NCBI GenBank assembly: GCA_030680835.1
Contig: JAUXUD010000086.1
Location: 1 to 64,000 of the forward strand
Length of the DNA stretch: 64,000 nucleotides
Reading direction: 5' to 3'
Origin: Bacteroidota bacterium
Lineage (GTDB): Bacteria; Bacteroidota; Bacteroidia; UKL13-3
The notes under the pieces were generated by a model. The model saw only the letters and a program-made list of their open reading frames with translations, searched no databases and had not been told where the DNA came from. Below, piece after piece: positions 52,643 through 62,905 of this stretch (position 1 is its first letter; each line of letters opens with the position of its first letter). A program made the translations under genes and the position numbers.

Positions 52643-52666
52643 AGTAGTTAAGTTAATGTTAAGATC

Positions 52667-53002
52667 ATGAATCATAAAAAACCTGATAGCTTACATAGGA
52701 ATTTGGAATTTCCAGGCTATCCATCGTATCCCGAAAATGAAGATATTTATAATACCGACAGAAGAGCGAGTGAATTAAATCCGGACGATAATTCAATTAT
52801 TATACCGGAAAAACCAGGCAAGTGGAATGAAAAAGATTTTGACGAAGTACTTAACGGAGATGATCTTGATTTACCCAATATAGAACTGGATATGCATGAC
52901 GGTCGCTTAGGGATTGAAGACGAAGAAAATGACTATTTCAGTCTGGGCGGAGATAACCACGACGACCTGGAAGAAGACCGGTTAGAATACCCCCGGTTTT
53001 GA
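52667..53002 (+). CDS. Acidic hypothetical protein, 111 aa
   Basis: Very Asp/Glu-rich and low-complexity after residue 40 (GDDLDLPNIELDMHDGRLGI, EDEENDYFSLGGDNHDDL); no domain recognised. Start (MNHKKPDSLHRNLEF) is directly preceded by a good promoter box. Single gene between PFOR and repeats. May be intrinsically disordered; function unknown. Confidence 0.55.
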   Translation: MNHKKPDSLHRNLEFPGYPSYPENEDIYNTDRRASELNPDDNSIIIPEKPGKWNEKDFDEVLNGDDLDLPNIELDMHDGRLGIEDEENDYFSLGGDNHDDLEEDRLEYPRF

Positions 53003-53121
53003 TGTATGATGTACAATGTACGATGTACGATGTACGATGTACAATGTACGATGTACGATGTACGATGTACGATGTACGATTTAAGAAGTACGATTTACGA
53101 AGTACGAATGACGAAGTACGA
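53001..53121. repeat. 7-bp tandem array (ACGATGT/ACAATGT)
   Basis: Begins at the stop codon of the acidic protein and consists of 7-bp units GATGTAC with variants GATGTAT, AATGTAC and later GATTTAC/GAAGTAC. The reverse-complement motif fills the end of the window (63957-64000), so the array type is present twice in opposite orientation. Confidence 0.8.
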
Positions 53122-53157
53122 TTTGGAAGCAGGTTGTAATTGATTAGATTAGGCTCA

Positions 53158-53226
53158 TTCCTCCTATCTTCCTATCTTCCTATCTTCCTACCATCCTATT
53201 TTCCTACCCTCCTACACTCCTACCCT
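53158..53226. repeat. 8-bp pyrimidine tandem repeat (CCTATCTT)
   Basis: Units CCTATCTT, CCTACCAT, CCTATTTT and CCTACCCT repeat in phase with 8-bp spacing in the gap between the acidic protein and the AsmA-like gene. It is nearly all pyrimidine on this strand. Confidence 0.7.
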
Positions 53227-53253
53227 CAACTCATACCTAATACCTAAAATTCG

Positions 53254-55983
53254 TTAAAACGGCCCGAGCAATCCGGGAATTTTCTTACGGGCTTTTTCCT
53301 TGGCTTCTTTTTTAAACTTTTCGTTTTCGGCATTTATTTTTCTTTCTGCTTCGCGTTTTAATTTATCGGCTTCGTATTTGGCTTTTTCCTCTGCTTCCTT
53401 TTTAATTTTTTCGGCCTGTAGTTTTGCTTTTTCAGTCTCTGCTTTTATTTTATCCTCAGCTTCTTTCTGAATCTTTGCCAATTCGGCTTTTGCCTTATCT
53501 TCAAGCTCTTGTTTCTTTTTATTCAATTCTTCAATCGCTTTATTTTTTAAAGAGCTTGCCTCACTTTTTGCAGCTTCATTCAGGTTGGTACTTACGGTAG
53601 GGTTACTAAAAGTTCCCCCTATGCTTAATTGAATCGGAATTACATCACTTAATTTAATATTTGAACCGGCTTGTTTATTTAACTGGGCCAAAGCTCCGTC
53701 AATTGCCGTGTTGGCAGCACCCAAATCTTTTCGTGGAATGGATATTTTACCCGTGTAATCAATGGTTTGATCGAGTCCGGTTGAACCGCTCAGACTCATG
53801 TTTTGTCCACCCAGTTTCAGGTTAAAAGGTTGTGTATAAACCCGGCCATTTTCGACCTTATAATTAATTTTTGCATTATTGATACGCACCTGTTTATATT
53901 CGGGTTTATTGATTAAATCGGCAACTTTATTGATGGCTTTTACATTCTTAATCTCGGCATTTGCAATGCTTAATAAACCTTCCGCAAATAGAGTTGCATA
54001 ATCAGGCTGCATCTTCTCGTTTAAGGAGGTTTGCATTTTTAGCTGAGTAGTAAAACTTCCCATAACATTTTCAGCAATAGGAGCCATTTTCTTTACCGTG
54101 TTAAAGGTTTTAAATGCTTTTTGAATATCCAGATTACTGATACCGAAATTCATTTCCAGGGTAGGTTTCTTCGGATTGGTGGTTTCATAAAAACCTGTGA
54201 TACTTATGGCTGAACCCAATGTATTTAATGCCACTTTATTAAAAGTTAATTTTTGATCCGCTACTTTTATATTACCCACAAAATTATTTATTTCCATATT
54301 GGTATAAAACAATTGCCCTATTTTACTGTTCATACTAAAATCAATTTGTGGAGGTATTTCAAATACAGTCATAGATGCCGTATCATCATTGGCTGCATTT
54401 GCGGCTGCAGACTGGTCTTTGGCCATAAACTCATTGGCATCAAAAAGTGAACTGCTAAAGTTTAAATCGCCTCTTAGTACTCCTTTACCCAAATAATATC
54501 CAAAGAAATTAGACAACTGACCGCTCATTTGCATATCACTCTTTCCTATTTTTGCATCAAAGGATTTCAGTTCAACAATTTTAGGAGTAAAAGTTAAATA
54601 TGCTTCTCTTAAATCAAAAGGTTTGGGAAGCGATTTCGTTTCGTAATGAAGCCCTTTTACTTCAATGGTTCCACCCGCATCAAACTCTTCATATTTTTCC
54701 TGCTCAATAGCACTTACCCTTCCCTTTGCATTAAAATCAGAATTGATCAAACCACTCACCTTTGTTCCCTCGGGCATGGGCGCAATTTTTACAATATTAT
54801 CAAGGTTTAATTTCCCTGTTATTGCCACATCAACATATGGGTCGCTTATTGGGTTACTGGCGAGTAAATGGGCATCAAACGGATCGCCTGCAAGTTCAAA
54901 ATGCAGTTTACTCAGATTTATTTTGGTATGGTCCAAATCGCCGTCGGCATTATTAATGCTCAGCTTTACTTCAACGTTTTCAACCGGCGAAGGCAATGCA
55001 GGATACTTAAACCAGCCTCCATTCACATTCAGGTTCAAACCAAATGCGGGTATTATTTTGTCATTATAGGTACCGGTAACAAAGCCATTAAACTCCATTT
55101 TGCCTTTTGATTGCAGTTCTTTAAAATCCTTTGTATATAAAGCAGGAATCAAAGACAGAAAATTCTTAAATTCATTTTGTTTGGCTTCGTAAGTAATGTC
55201 CATAATCATATCATCGGCAGGCATGGCAAAGCTTCCGTTAAATGCAAATGCCAGTTCATTAAGGGAACATTGATTTTGTTTAAACACAAATTTAAAATTG
55301 TTCATGTCCGCATCGATATCTGCTGTGGCACTGGCTGTAACATTTGACAGGTAATTCATTCCGCCCATTCCAAAAGTGAGCGACTGGATATCAATCTTAT
55401 TGTTCATGGTAAACAATTTCTCCGTAAAATCACCTTCCAGAATATAATTTAAATGTTCCAGTTTGCTGTACATGTTCCCTTCCCGGTCGTCATACACCAG
55501 GTAAGCATCATTGATCATCAGTTTTTTTAATTTGATATTGAATTTTGAAGGAGTCGCATCAGCGCTTGCTGCGGCAGCCCCTGAATCTGTTTTAACAATA
55601 TCCCAATTGGCTTTGCCATTGGCAAGTACAATGGCATAAATCCGCGGTTGATCAATAACCACACTCCGTACACGAATCTGGTTGCCACTGATAACACTTA
55701 ACAAATCAAGCGTAAGTGAAATTGAATTGGCCGAAAACAATGTATCCTGTTCAAATTCATTAATTCCTGATATGGAGAGTTTGTGAATGCCCAGACTAAA
55801 ATCGGGAAAGCTTTTAATCAGGCTTAAGTCAATGTTCTCATCAAAATTTAATACTGCATTGAGTTGCTTGTTGCCCTGTTCTTTAACCAGAGAAATAATT
55901 TTGCCTTTAAATAAAAATGGTGTTGCCAAAAGGGCAACTATTAAAAACAGAATAATAAATAATGTGATTTTTAATGCCTTCAT
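53254..55983 (-). CDS. AsmA-family periplasmic protein, 909 aa
   Basis: One N-terminal membrane helix (MKALKITLFIILFLIVALLA), then long beta-repeat regions of the AsmA type, with two markers: an AsmA_2-like C-terminal segment (IGGTFSNPTVSTNLNEAAKS) and a repeated GDFT/LDLL pattern. The last ~110 residues are a Lys/Glu/Ala coiled coil (KKEAEEKAKYEADKLKREAE). AsmA proteins in Bacteroidota relate to lipid transport between membranes. Single gene; upstream region contains a REP-like hairpin. Confidence 0.8.
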   Translation of the reverse strand: MKALKITLFIILFLIVALLATPFLFKGKIISLVKEQGNKQLNAVLNFDENIDLSLIKSFPDFSLGIHKLSISGINEFEQDTLFSANSISLTLDLLSVISGNQIRVRSVVIDQPRIYAIVLANGKANWDIVKTDSGAAAASADATPSKFNIKLKKLMINDAYLVYDDREGNMYSKLEHLNYILEGDFTEKLFTMNNKIDIQSLTFGMGGMNYLSNVTASATADIDADMNNFKFVFKQNQCSLNELAFAFNGSFAMPADDMIMDITYEAKQNEFKNFLSLIPALYTKDFKELQSKGKMEFNGFVTGTYNDKIIPAFGLNLNVNGGWFKYPALPSPVENVEVKLSINNADGDLDHTKINLSKLHFELAGDPFDAHLLASNPISDPYVDVAITGKLNLDNIVKIAPMPEGTKVSGLINSDFNAKGRVSAIEQEKYEEFDAGGTIEVKGLHYETKSLPKPFDLREAYLTFTPKIVELKSFDAKIGKSDMQMSGQLSNFFGYYLGKGVLRGDLNFSSSLFDANEFMAKDQSAAANAANDDTASMTVFEIPPQIDFSMNSKIGQLFYTNMEINNFVGNIKVADQKLTFNKVALNTLGSAISITGFYETTNPKKPTLEMNFGISNLDIQKAFKTFNTVKKMAPIAENVMGSFTTQLKMQTSLNEKMQPDYATLFAEGLLSIANAEIKNVKAINKVADLINKPEYKQVRINNAKINYKVENGRVYTQPFNLKLGGQNMSLSGSTGLDQTIDYTGKISIPRKDLGAANTAIDGALAQLNKQAGSNIKLSDVIPIQLSIGGTFSNPTVSTNLNEAAKSEASSLKNKAIEELNKKKQELEDKAKAELAKIQKEAEDKIKAETEKAKLQAEKIKKEAEEKAKYEADKLKREAERKINAENEKFKKEAKEKARKKIPGLLGPF

Positions 55984-56102
55984 ATAAAATAAATAATCTG
56001 CGAATTTAGGTTCTTATCGCAATGTATGGTAACTTTTATGATATTTATGTAAATCTTAACAAATAGATATAGAACCCATGAATGTAAGACGCTATGAATG
56101 AA

Positions 56103-56127
56103 AGACGCCATAAATGGCGTCTCTACC
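56103..56127. repeat. REP-like hairpin (AGACGCCAT family)
   Basis: AGACGCCAT (56103-56111) and ATGGCGTCT (56114-56122) form a 9-bp stem with AA loop, followed by CTACC. A half copy (GTAAGACGCTATGAATG) precedes it. Same family as 35329 and 63905. Confidence 0.65.
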
Positions 56128-57224
56128 TATTTACTGGGGATGATTAGTTCGAATAAGGTTCCTTCATTTACCACGGAGCTCGCTTTTATCTCGGCGCCAA
56201 TTTTATCCATTGCATTTTTGGCATTATACAGGCCAATCCCTGACCCGAATTCCTGGGAAGATGCCCTAAAAAACATTTCGTAAATCCGGTCTAAATAAAC
56301 ACTTTCAATACCAATACCATTGTCTTCAATTTTTATATTGGCAAAACAATCAAAAACCACCGCTTTAATTTTAATAAACTTTTTATCATTATCCTCGCGC
56401 TGGTATTTGATGGCATTTGAAATGATATTTTGAATGGCAATTGTTAATACCATGGGGTCAGATCTGAACTCTTCTCGCTGGTCCACATTCACTTCAATGC
56501 TTATACCTCTGCTTTTCAAATCGGCAGTGTAAATACCGATAATCTGCTCAAAAAGTGCATTAAAATCTACATTTTTAATACTCAATTCTCCTCTTTTTAC
56601 GCGGTAATATTCCAATAAATTTACAATAAATTCATCCAGCCTGTGAATGTTTTTCTGAACCAGTAAAACCAGACCGTCAATATCATCAATATTAGAATCC
56701 CTGTTTAATAAATTGGTAGTTGCCAATATTCCCATCAGGGGTGAACGCAAATCGTGTGAAACACTGTATACAAACCTGTCCAGATCCCGGTATGCTTCTA
56801 TTAATTCTTTGTTTTTTTGTTCAAGTGAATTTTTTGTGGTATAAAAGTCAAAGGCTTCTTTAACTGCAAAACGTATATCATCTTCAGCCCAGGGTTTTTT
56901 AATATACCTATATACCTGACCCCTGTTAATGGCATCCGACAAATTTTGTACATCTCCGTATGCCGTTAATAATATTCGCAGTGGACGCGGATATTCGTAC
57001 CTGATTTTCTCAAACAACTCAACGCCTGTCATTGTAGGCATTCTAAAGTCGGATATGATTACATGCACTTCTTCTTTCGATAATATATCAAGTGCTTCTT
57101 CCGGAGAATTTGCCATTAACACATTAAAATCCAGCCTGAATGCAGCTTTAAAAGACAATAAATTATTTCGTTCATCATCTACATATAGAACAATGGGTTT
57201 GTGTGTATTTTGTGCGTTTGTCAT
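56127..57224 (-). CDS. Response-regulator/histidine kinase (REC-HisKA-HATPase), 365 aa
   Basis: REC domain with VLYVDDERNNLLSFKAAFR and phospho-Asp in VHVIISDFRMPTMTGVELF. A kinase follows: VSHDLRSPLMGILATTNLL (His in HDLRSPL), QNIISNAIKYQRED, IKIEDNGIGIES and GSGIGLYNAKNAM. No membrane segment, so it is a soluble kinase driven by an upstream partner. Its receiver starts almost like the stand-alone response regulator at 62431. Located 10 bp after the 7TMR-DISM kinase, so both should be in one operon. Confidence 0.85.
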   Translation of the reverse strand: MTNAQNTHKPIVLYVDDERNNLLSFKAAFRLDFNVLMANSPEEALDILSKEEVHVIISDFRMPTMTGVELFEKIRYEYPRPLRILLTAYGDVQNLSDAINRGQVYRYIKKPWAEDDIRFAVKEAFDFYTTKNSLEQKNKELIEAYRDLDRFVYSVSHDLRSPLMGILATTNLLNRDSNIDDIDGLVLLVQKNIHRLDEFIVNLLEYYRVKRGELSIKNVDFNALFEQIIGIYTADLKSRGISIEVNVDQREEFRSDPMVLTIAIQNIISNAIKYQREDNDKKFIKIKAVVFDCFANIKIEDNGIGIESVYLDRIYEMFFRASSQEFGSGIGLYNAKNAMDKIGAEIKASSVVNEGTLFELIIPSK

Positions 57225-57233
57225 AACGTTATG

Positions 57234-59384
57234 TTAATGTACTTTTAATAGTTTTATTTCAAATATTGATCCTTCACCTTCTTTGGAATTGATGGTAATT
57301 GTTCCCTTATGAATTTCGATGGTTTTAAAAACAATCGACATTCCCAATCCGGTTCCATCTCCAACTGGTTTTGTAGTAAAAAAAGGTTCGAATATCTTTT
57401 TTTGGACCTCATCACTCATCCCACAACCATTATCGGCAATTTTAAGGTAAATATAATCATTATCAGAAAACGAAGAAATTATTATTTCACCTCCCGGAGC
57501 TTCACCAAATTTGGATTTAATTGCATATATCGCATTGCTCAACAAATTGAGGAAAACCTGGTTTAGTTTTCCCGGATAGCAGTCGATATTATTCGCGGTA
57601 TCAAATTCCTGTTTTACTACTATTTTGCCCAACTGGTTATTTAATATAATCAGGGCCGAGTTAATTCCATCTACCAAATCCACGCGTTGCATGGAATCTT
57701 CATCAGAGTGGGCAAATATGCGCAATCCTTTAACAATTTCAGCTGTCCGATGCGCGCCATCATCAATACCCTTTATTAAAAAACTCATTTCTTCCTGCAG
57801 ATAGCCATAATCAATTTCTTCCTTGAGTTGATGAATAATTTTCTGTTTTTCATCAGCATGTTTATCAGACAAACACAATTCTTCAACTTGTTCAAACAAC
57901 TCATTCAGAATATTCAGATCGCGTTTTAACGGATTTATATTAGAGGTTACAAAATTGATTGGGTTATTAATTTCGTGTGCTATTCCTGCGGTAAGCTGTC
58001 CCAAAGATGCCATTTTCTCCTGTTCCACCAATTGCGACTGGGTATCTTTTAAATCGGTTAAGGCTGTAGATAACTGATTATTTGAGTTCGCCAGATCCAG
58101 CGTACGTTCGGTTACTTTTTGTTCCAGGATAATATTTTGTTCCCTGATTAATCTTTCATTTTCCAGTGCAGCTTCCAAAAGTTCCTTGTCTTTTTCCCTC
58201 TTCTGTGTCTGAAGGGTATTTATTTTATCGGCAAGTGCAAATGACAGCAAGGCAACTTCAACAGCCGCACCAAAGGGCAAGGTATAACTGGTAAAATTAT
58301 TAAATGGCAATACGTTAAAGTTTCTTAAAATAAACAGGATGATACCTACAATAAAAATAGACCAGGCGAATAAAAAATAGATGGCTGATTTTAAACCTTT
58401 GTTGTAAATTCTGATTGCAGTTATATATACGAGAATACTTCCCGGAATACCTGTTAAATCCATCATTCTGGAACTTGAATGAAACCAACCAAATAATCTG
58501 AAAAAAGCTGCAAGGGAATACAAAATCAAAATGATCAAAAGACCTTTATCCAGAGTTGGTTCAGTTCGCTTTGTATGCAGAAAAATTCTTATAAAAACCA
58601 CAGCAAAAACACCTGAAAGAGCCGGAATAATCACAATGAAATATTTAAATATATGGGTATGATTTCCAAAAAACATAAGCAATGTATGGCCACTTAATGT
58701 TATCTGGGCGAACCCAATAAAAAAAATGTAGAGTACATAATAAAAATAACTTTTATCTCTTGTTGAAATGAAAACAAACAGGTTATAAAATATCATCACA
58801 AGAATAACCCCTATAAAAATTCCGTAAATTAAATCCCTTTTGTCATTATCTTCATTGGTTAATTCCTGCGTTGAAACAGTGATAGGCAACAACATCAGCT
58901 CAGTATTGTGTATTCTAAAGTATATTTCAACCTGCTTGTTTGGAGCAAGCGTAAATGGAAAGATAAAATTGGTACTTCTGAATTTTCTTTCTGTTACAGG
59001 TTCATTTAAGTATATATGCTGTGTTGAAATAATGTCATCATTCACAACAAAAAAATCTACTGAATCTATTAAGGGATTTTCGATATTCAAAGTTAATTCA
59101 GAGACATTCGAATGATTTACCAAAATACCCTTTATCCAGATTATATCATCGGTGTGATCTAAATTTAATTTGCCCGCTATTGTTTTTTTTGAAATGAAAT
59201 TTTTATGAATGGATTGAAACGATTCCAGGCCTGAGGGGTCAAAAACAAAGCTGCATTTTTCTACAATTAGTTGTTTATTACCATTAAATATTACAGGCGA
59301 CTGGGCGTTTGCTGAATATGCATTCACCAAAACGAAACACGTAAAAATTTTAAACTTATTAATTATTTTGGATATGCAAATCAT
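57234..59384 (-). CDS. 7TMR-DISM-type sensor histidine kinase, 716 aa
   Basis: Signal/N-region (ATG at 59384, [20 protein letters not shown]), an extracytoplasmic DISMED-like beta domain (about 40-170), and seven hydrophobic helices (about 185-400) of the 7TMR-DISM type. A coiled coil follows (about 400-460) with a HisKA-like segment [20 protein letters not shown] (phospho-His in AHEINNP), HATPase with [15 protein letters not shown] and [19 protein letters not shown] carbohydrate or ligand sensor. The chosen start overlaps the end of the GNAT gene by 26 bp. Confidence 0.85.
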   Translation of the reverse strand: MICISKIINKFKIFTCFVLVNAYSANAQSPVIFNGNKQLIVEKCSFVFDPSGLESFQSIHKNFISKKTIAGKLNLDHTDDIIWIKGILVNHSNVSELTLNIENPLIDSVDFFVVNDDIISTQHIYLNEPVTERKFRSTNFIFPFTLAPNKQVEIYFRIHNTELMLLPITVSTQELTNEDNDKRDLIYGIFIGVILVMIFYNLFVFISTRDKSYFYYVLYIFFIGFAQITLSGHTLLMFFGNHTHIFKYFIVIIPALSGVFAVVFIRIFLHTKRTEPTLDKGLLIILILYSLAAFFRLFGWFHSSSRMMDLTGIPGSILVYITAIRIYNKGLKSAIYFLFAWSIFIVGIILFILRNFNVLPFNNFTSYTLPFGAAVEVALLSFALADKINTLQTQKREKDKELLEAALENERLIREQNIILEQKVTERTLDLANSNNQLSTALTDLKDTQSQLVEQEKMASLGQLTAGIAHEINNPINFVTSNINPLKRDLNILNELFEQVEELCLSDKHADEKQKIIHQLKEEIDYGYLQEEMSFLIKGIDDGAHRTAEIVKGLRIFAHSDEDSMQRVDLVDGINSALIILNNQLGKIVVKQEFDTANNIDCYPGKLNQVFLNLLSNAIYAIKSKFGEAPGGEIIISSFSDNDYIYLKIADNGCGMSDEVQKKIFEPFFTTKPVGDGTGLGMSIVFKTIEIHKGTITINSKEGEGSIFEIKLLKVH

Positions 59385-60051
59385 ATATAAATTCCATTTG
59401 TCCCTTCGGACCTGTTTCAATTGTGATACCTGTTAAATTATTTCTGACATTAAAAATATTTTCACGTTCAAGCGGATTGGCAAAAGGGAGATTTTCCAAA
59501 TCTCTTATTATTAAAGCCGTGGCGGTTAAATCTTCTTTAGGATAATAAAAAGTTCCGTTATTTCCCAATTCCCTGAGAATGTCAAATCCGACTTTTAAAC
59601 AATTTTTAAGCGTTCCGGGTGAACACAAAGCTGTTAAATATTTAATATTTAACTGCGAGGCAATGGCAACGCCTACCCGCCCCATATAAATACTTCCGAT
59701 ACCGTATCCTGCCATTTCTTTTGAATTCCACAGACCACAAAATTCTGCCACTTTTAATATTCCTAAATTGTCTGCAAAGGCATAAATTCTATCGTCCAAT
59801 ACTGCAATTGCATCTTCCATGGGCATTCGAAGTGCAGTACTTTTTATCTGTATGCGTCCTCCTCCATAAACCCTTTTAGAATCTTCTGATTCAACTATGA
59901 TTGCATATGTACAGGGATCATCAATCCAATCAGCATTTAAAGAAGTTACTTTTGTAACCCCGTAAGATTCCAATACCTGATGATGCCCTTTGATATACCT
60001 CAAACAGGCTGAATGATCTTCAGTAACCTTAAATGCCCTTATTTTTATCAT
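59359..60051 (-). CDS. GNAT-like acyltransferase, 230 aa
   Basis: N-terminal RAFKVTEDHSACLRYIKGHH, then VYGGGRIQIKST and GIGSIYMGRVGVAIASQLNI, which read as the GNAT beta-strands and the acyl-CoA-binding loop region. Similar to long-chain N-acyl amino acid synthase/autoinducer-synthase type proteins, but assignment is by layout only. It sits between the ThiF-nitroreductase fusion (2 bp away) and the 7TMR-DISM kinase (overlap 26 bp). Confidence 0.55.
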   Translation of the reverse strand: MIKIRAFKVTEDHSACLRYIKGHHQVLESYGVTKVTSLNADWIDDPCTYAIIVESEDSKRVYGGGRIQIKSTALRMPMEDAIAVLDDRIYAFADNLGILKVAEFCGLWNSKEMAGYGIGSIYMGRVGVAIASQLNIKYLTALCSPGTLKNCLKVGFDILRELGNNGTFYYPKEDLTATALIIRDLENLPFANPLERENIFNVRNNLTGITIETGPKGQMEFIYDLHIQNN

Positions 60052-60053
60052 TA

Positions 60054-62315
60054 TTATTTCATCAATATCTTGTCAAGGGGTCGTCTTAATGATTTAATTG
60101 CCATTTCTTTTGCGTGGCCTAATCTAAAAATAAAAATAGCTTCTTCCCCATTTATGAGTGGCAAAACTTGCTTAAACCTAATGCTCAGTTCTTTAAGTTT
60201 TAATATATAATCTTCATTATAGCCTTCCCCTTTACCATGATTTAACCGGGCAAACAAAAAAAGTAATTGCGATACCGGTTGAAATGATATTCCCTGTTTA
60301 TTACATTCAATCCAAACCCGCTCCATTGCGCTACCTCCGTTTACATAGTGCTCGGCATTATAGCCGGGAATAGTAATAATGCCCAGCGCCGACGAAGAAG
60401 CTACTGCTTTTTTTGTCATTTTTTTAAAAGCCTCACCGCCTCCAATTTTATCAATCCACTCAATCGTCTTTCTGCTGGAAGCAATTTTTAAAGCCAATAT
60501 TTCACCTTTGGTTATATTCAATGTTCCGACATCCAAACCGTCTCTTGTTCTTAATACTTCTTCTTTTGTAAAGCGTAATTCCTTATTAAAAATATCATCA
60601 TGACCTTCGGGATGCATTAGTACCAGTTTTTCACCGCTTGCTAAAATATCTCCCATTAAATCCATTTTATCCGGATCTGTTATAAAGTGCAGTTTAATGG
60701 GGTCAAAATGCTTTACAACCATTTGTAAATCTTCAAAAAATTGAACAGGTAATTGTTCCCTTACTCCGTAATTTCTGTTTGTATATCTTATTTTCATGCC
60801 ATGAATCAAACCACTCAAATCTGGTACTGAGTTGCTTGATGTAAAACTGATAACTGCTACAATTTTGGGCTGTTTTTTTAAAGGAAATAATTTTATTTGT
60901 GTTTGATAACCCAGGGCATTGGTTTGGATGTTGATATTTTCAATCATGGCACCAAAACCAATATAAGAGCCAATATTATTGAAATCCAGCAGTGAATGAG
61001 AGAAATAGATATCATGAAATAAAATTAAATGTCCTTTTTCAAAATAGAGTTTCCAGGGTTGTGTATTACCTCCGGATGGAGCCATAATGGCAGCTTCGGC
61101 AATAAGTTGTTGTTCACTTTCCCTTAGCTGAAACTTTGAAGGGTTTAAATTGAGTTGCTTACTCAGGCTTTTAATAGTATCCAAACTTAACTCCTTTTCA
61201 AATAAATTGGCATCATTATTTTGGGTTACATTCTGAATGGGTTCTGAAATAATTTCATCGAGATCAATATAAAACCTACCGGAAACTGTGCATTGACCCA
61301 ATAGTATTTTCCTGCTCATTTCGGCAGTGGCACCTCCTCCCATAACCACTGCCGAAGCCAGCTGAGGCCAGCTGCTTATCGAATTGCTTACTTCAATCAT
61401 ACTGGCTTTTACCCGTTCCGAGAGACTATTCAACCCAACCATCGGAAGCAGTATCTCTATCCGTTCTTCCATGTTCAAATCCTTTAATTTCGAAACGTCT
61501 ATCTCCCCAACAAGGCCGTGAATGATATCTCTGTCCGGCTCCAGGTCAAAGCGTTCAATATCCAGCATACCCCGGTCGCTGGTGTCCATCAAAACAGGTA
61601 CCCGGTAATGTTTTGCCTTATATCTTGACAGTATTTTTATATCCAATCCATCACATTCTTCTATTAACAAATCCAGCATTCCCCCTTCATTAAAAAAGGC
61701 ATCTATATTGTTTTCATCAATGCCTTCATTAAAAAGTTTGACTTTTAAAAAAGGGTCTGTTTCTGCAATTTCCCGTGCACATATTATTGTTTTCGACAGC
61801 CCGATCTGATGTAGCCCAGCCCTCAAACGATTAAGATTGCTTAAATCAAGTGTATCAAAATCTGCCAGGCGCAATTCTCCGAATCCACGTTCCATGGCAA
61901 GTGTTAATGCAACAGATTGTCCAACACTTAATCCGATGATACCAATCTTTTTTAATGCAAGTATCTTTTGCTCTTCAGGTGTAATTTTATAACAATTCCT
62001 ATTGGTTCTTAAAAATACAAATTCTTCTTCATCCAATATATGAACCATCCTTTTAGTCCACGGATAAAATACCCATACTCCATATTCTTCTGCGCTTTGC
62101 CCGGCTAAATGAGTTTGCATCAAACGTTCAATTGTTGCCTCATCAAGTGACTTTTCAGGATTTCTTGTTTTCAAAAGTTCCCTGAGTTGCGAATGAATCG
62201 TATCAAAAACAAGAACTCCAGAGTCCGCGTTTTTGTAATTCATGTATTTTTCTCTATCTGCCGGATTAGACAGTCTCATTATTTCGGGAGAAATTGTTTT
62301 ATCCATACTAACCAT
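60054..62315 (-). CDS. ThiF/E1-like fused to nitroreductase (Rv1355c-type), 753 aa
   Basis: Residues ~130-330 are an E1/ThiF-type domain: GIIGLSVGQSVALTLAMERG nucleotide loop, ELRLADFDTLDLSNLNRLR and the acidic DGLDIKILSRYKAKH stretch. The C-terminal ~400 residues are a nitroreductase-like domain: AAIMAPSGGNTQPWKLYFEK (FMN-binding start), IKRYTNRNYGVREQL-like and SALGIITIPGYNAEHYVNGG. This fusion is the Rv1355c family of proteins in mycobacteria and others, of unknown reaction. Genes flanking it make it a likely biosynthetic member of the kinase cluster. Confidence 0.75.
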   Translation of the reverse strand: MVSMDKTISPEIMRLSNPADREKYMNYKNADSGVLVFDTIHSQLRELLKTRNPEKSLDEATIERLMQTHLAGQSAEEYGVWVFYPWTKRMVHILDEEEFVFLRTNRNCYKITPEEQKILALKKIGIIGLSVGQSVALTLAMERGFGELRLADFDTLDLSNLNRLRAGLHQIGLSKTIICAREIAETDPFLKVKLFNEGIDENNIDAFFNEGGMLDLLIEECDGLDIKILSRYKAKHYRVPVLMDTSDRGMLDIERFDLEPDRDIIHGLVGEIDVSKLKDLNMEERIEILLPMVGLNSLSERVKASMIEVSNSISSWPQLASAVVMGGGATAEMSRKILLGQCTVSGRFYIDLDEIISEPIQNVTQNNDANLFEKELSLDTIKSLSKQLNLNPSKFQLRESEQQLIAEAAIMAPSGGNTQPWKLYFEKGHLILFHDIYFSHSLLDFNNIGSYIGFGAMIENINIQTNALGYQTQIKLFPLKKQPKIVAVISFTSSNSVPDLSGLIHGMKIRYTNRNYGVREQLPVQFFEDLQMVVKHFDPIKLHFITDPDKMDLMGDILASGEKLVLMHPEGHDDIFNKELRFTKEEVLRTRDGLDVGTLNITKGEILALKIASSRKTIEWIDKIGGGEAFKKMTKKAVASSSALGIITIPGYNAEHYVNGGSAMERVWIECNKQGISFQPVSQLLFLFARLNHGKGEGYNEDYILKLKELSIRFKQVLPLINGEEAIFIFRLGHAKEMAIKSLRRPLDKILMK

Positions 62316-62430
62316 TTAAGTATTAAATTTTGCAATTTAAACTCTTTTTATGTTAAAATAAATAAGAAACTAAAAAAAATCCAAAAAAAACATCTTAAAT
62401 TGTACCTCGATTTTGAAGCTTAATAAAGCA

Positions 62431-62904
62431 ATGGAAGAAAAAGTAAAAGTACTTTATGTTGATGATGAGGAGAATAACTTATTATCATTTAAAGCCGTAT
62501 TTCGAATGAAATACAAAGTTTTTACCGCCATCAATGCTAGGATTGGCTTAGAACTATTAGATGAAAACCCCGATATTCAGGTTGTTATCACCGACCAGCG
62601 AATGCCGGATATTACGGGGGTAGAATTTTTAAAAATGATGATTGAAAAACATCCGAATCCGGTTCGGATTATGTTAACAGGTTTTTCAAACCATTCGGAT
62701 ACAATAGATGCTGTAAACCTTGGGAAAATATTCAGCTACCTTTCAAAGCCCTGGGAAGAAAAACACCTGGGTGAAACCATAGTAAAGGCAATTGAAAAAT
62801 ATAATGAAGAAGACTCCATACGTAAAAAAGCAGAAAAAACAGAAGCAGCAGAAAGAGTTTCTGACCAGATGGAATTCCTGCTCCGTCAAAAACTGTTGTC
62901 CTGA
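62431..62904 (+). CDS. Stand-alone response regulator, 157 aa
   Basis: ATG 62431 (MEEKVKVLYVDDEENNLLSF) is preferred to the upstream TTG at 62413. Receiver with phospho-Asp in VVITDQRMPDITGVEFLKM, Lys in YLSKPWEEKHL. The C-terminal 35 residues are a coil with Lys/Glu and no effector domain. Close paralogue of the REC domain of 56127-57224 (VLYVDDERNNLLSF). Divergent from the ThiF-nitroreductase gene with 115 bp between starts. Confidence 0.8.
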   Translation: MEEKVKVLYVDDEENNLLSFKAVFRMKYKVFTAINARIGLELLDENPDIQVVITDQRMPDITGVEFLKMMIEKHPNPVRIMLTGFSNHSDTIDAVNLGKIFSYLSKPWEEKHLGETIVKAIEKYNEEDSIRKKAEKTEAAERVSDQMEFLLRQKLLS

Positions 62905-62905
62905 T

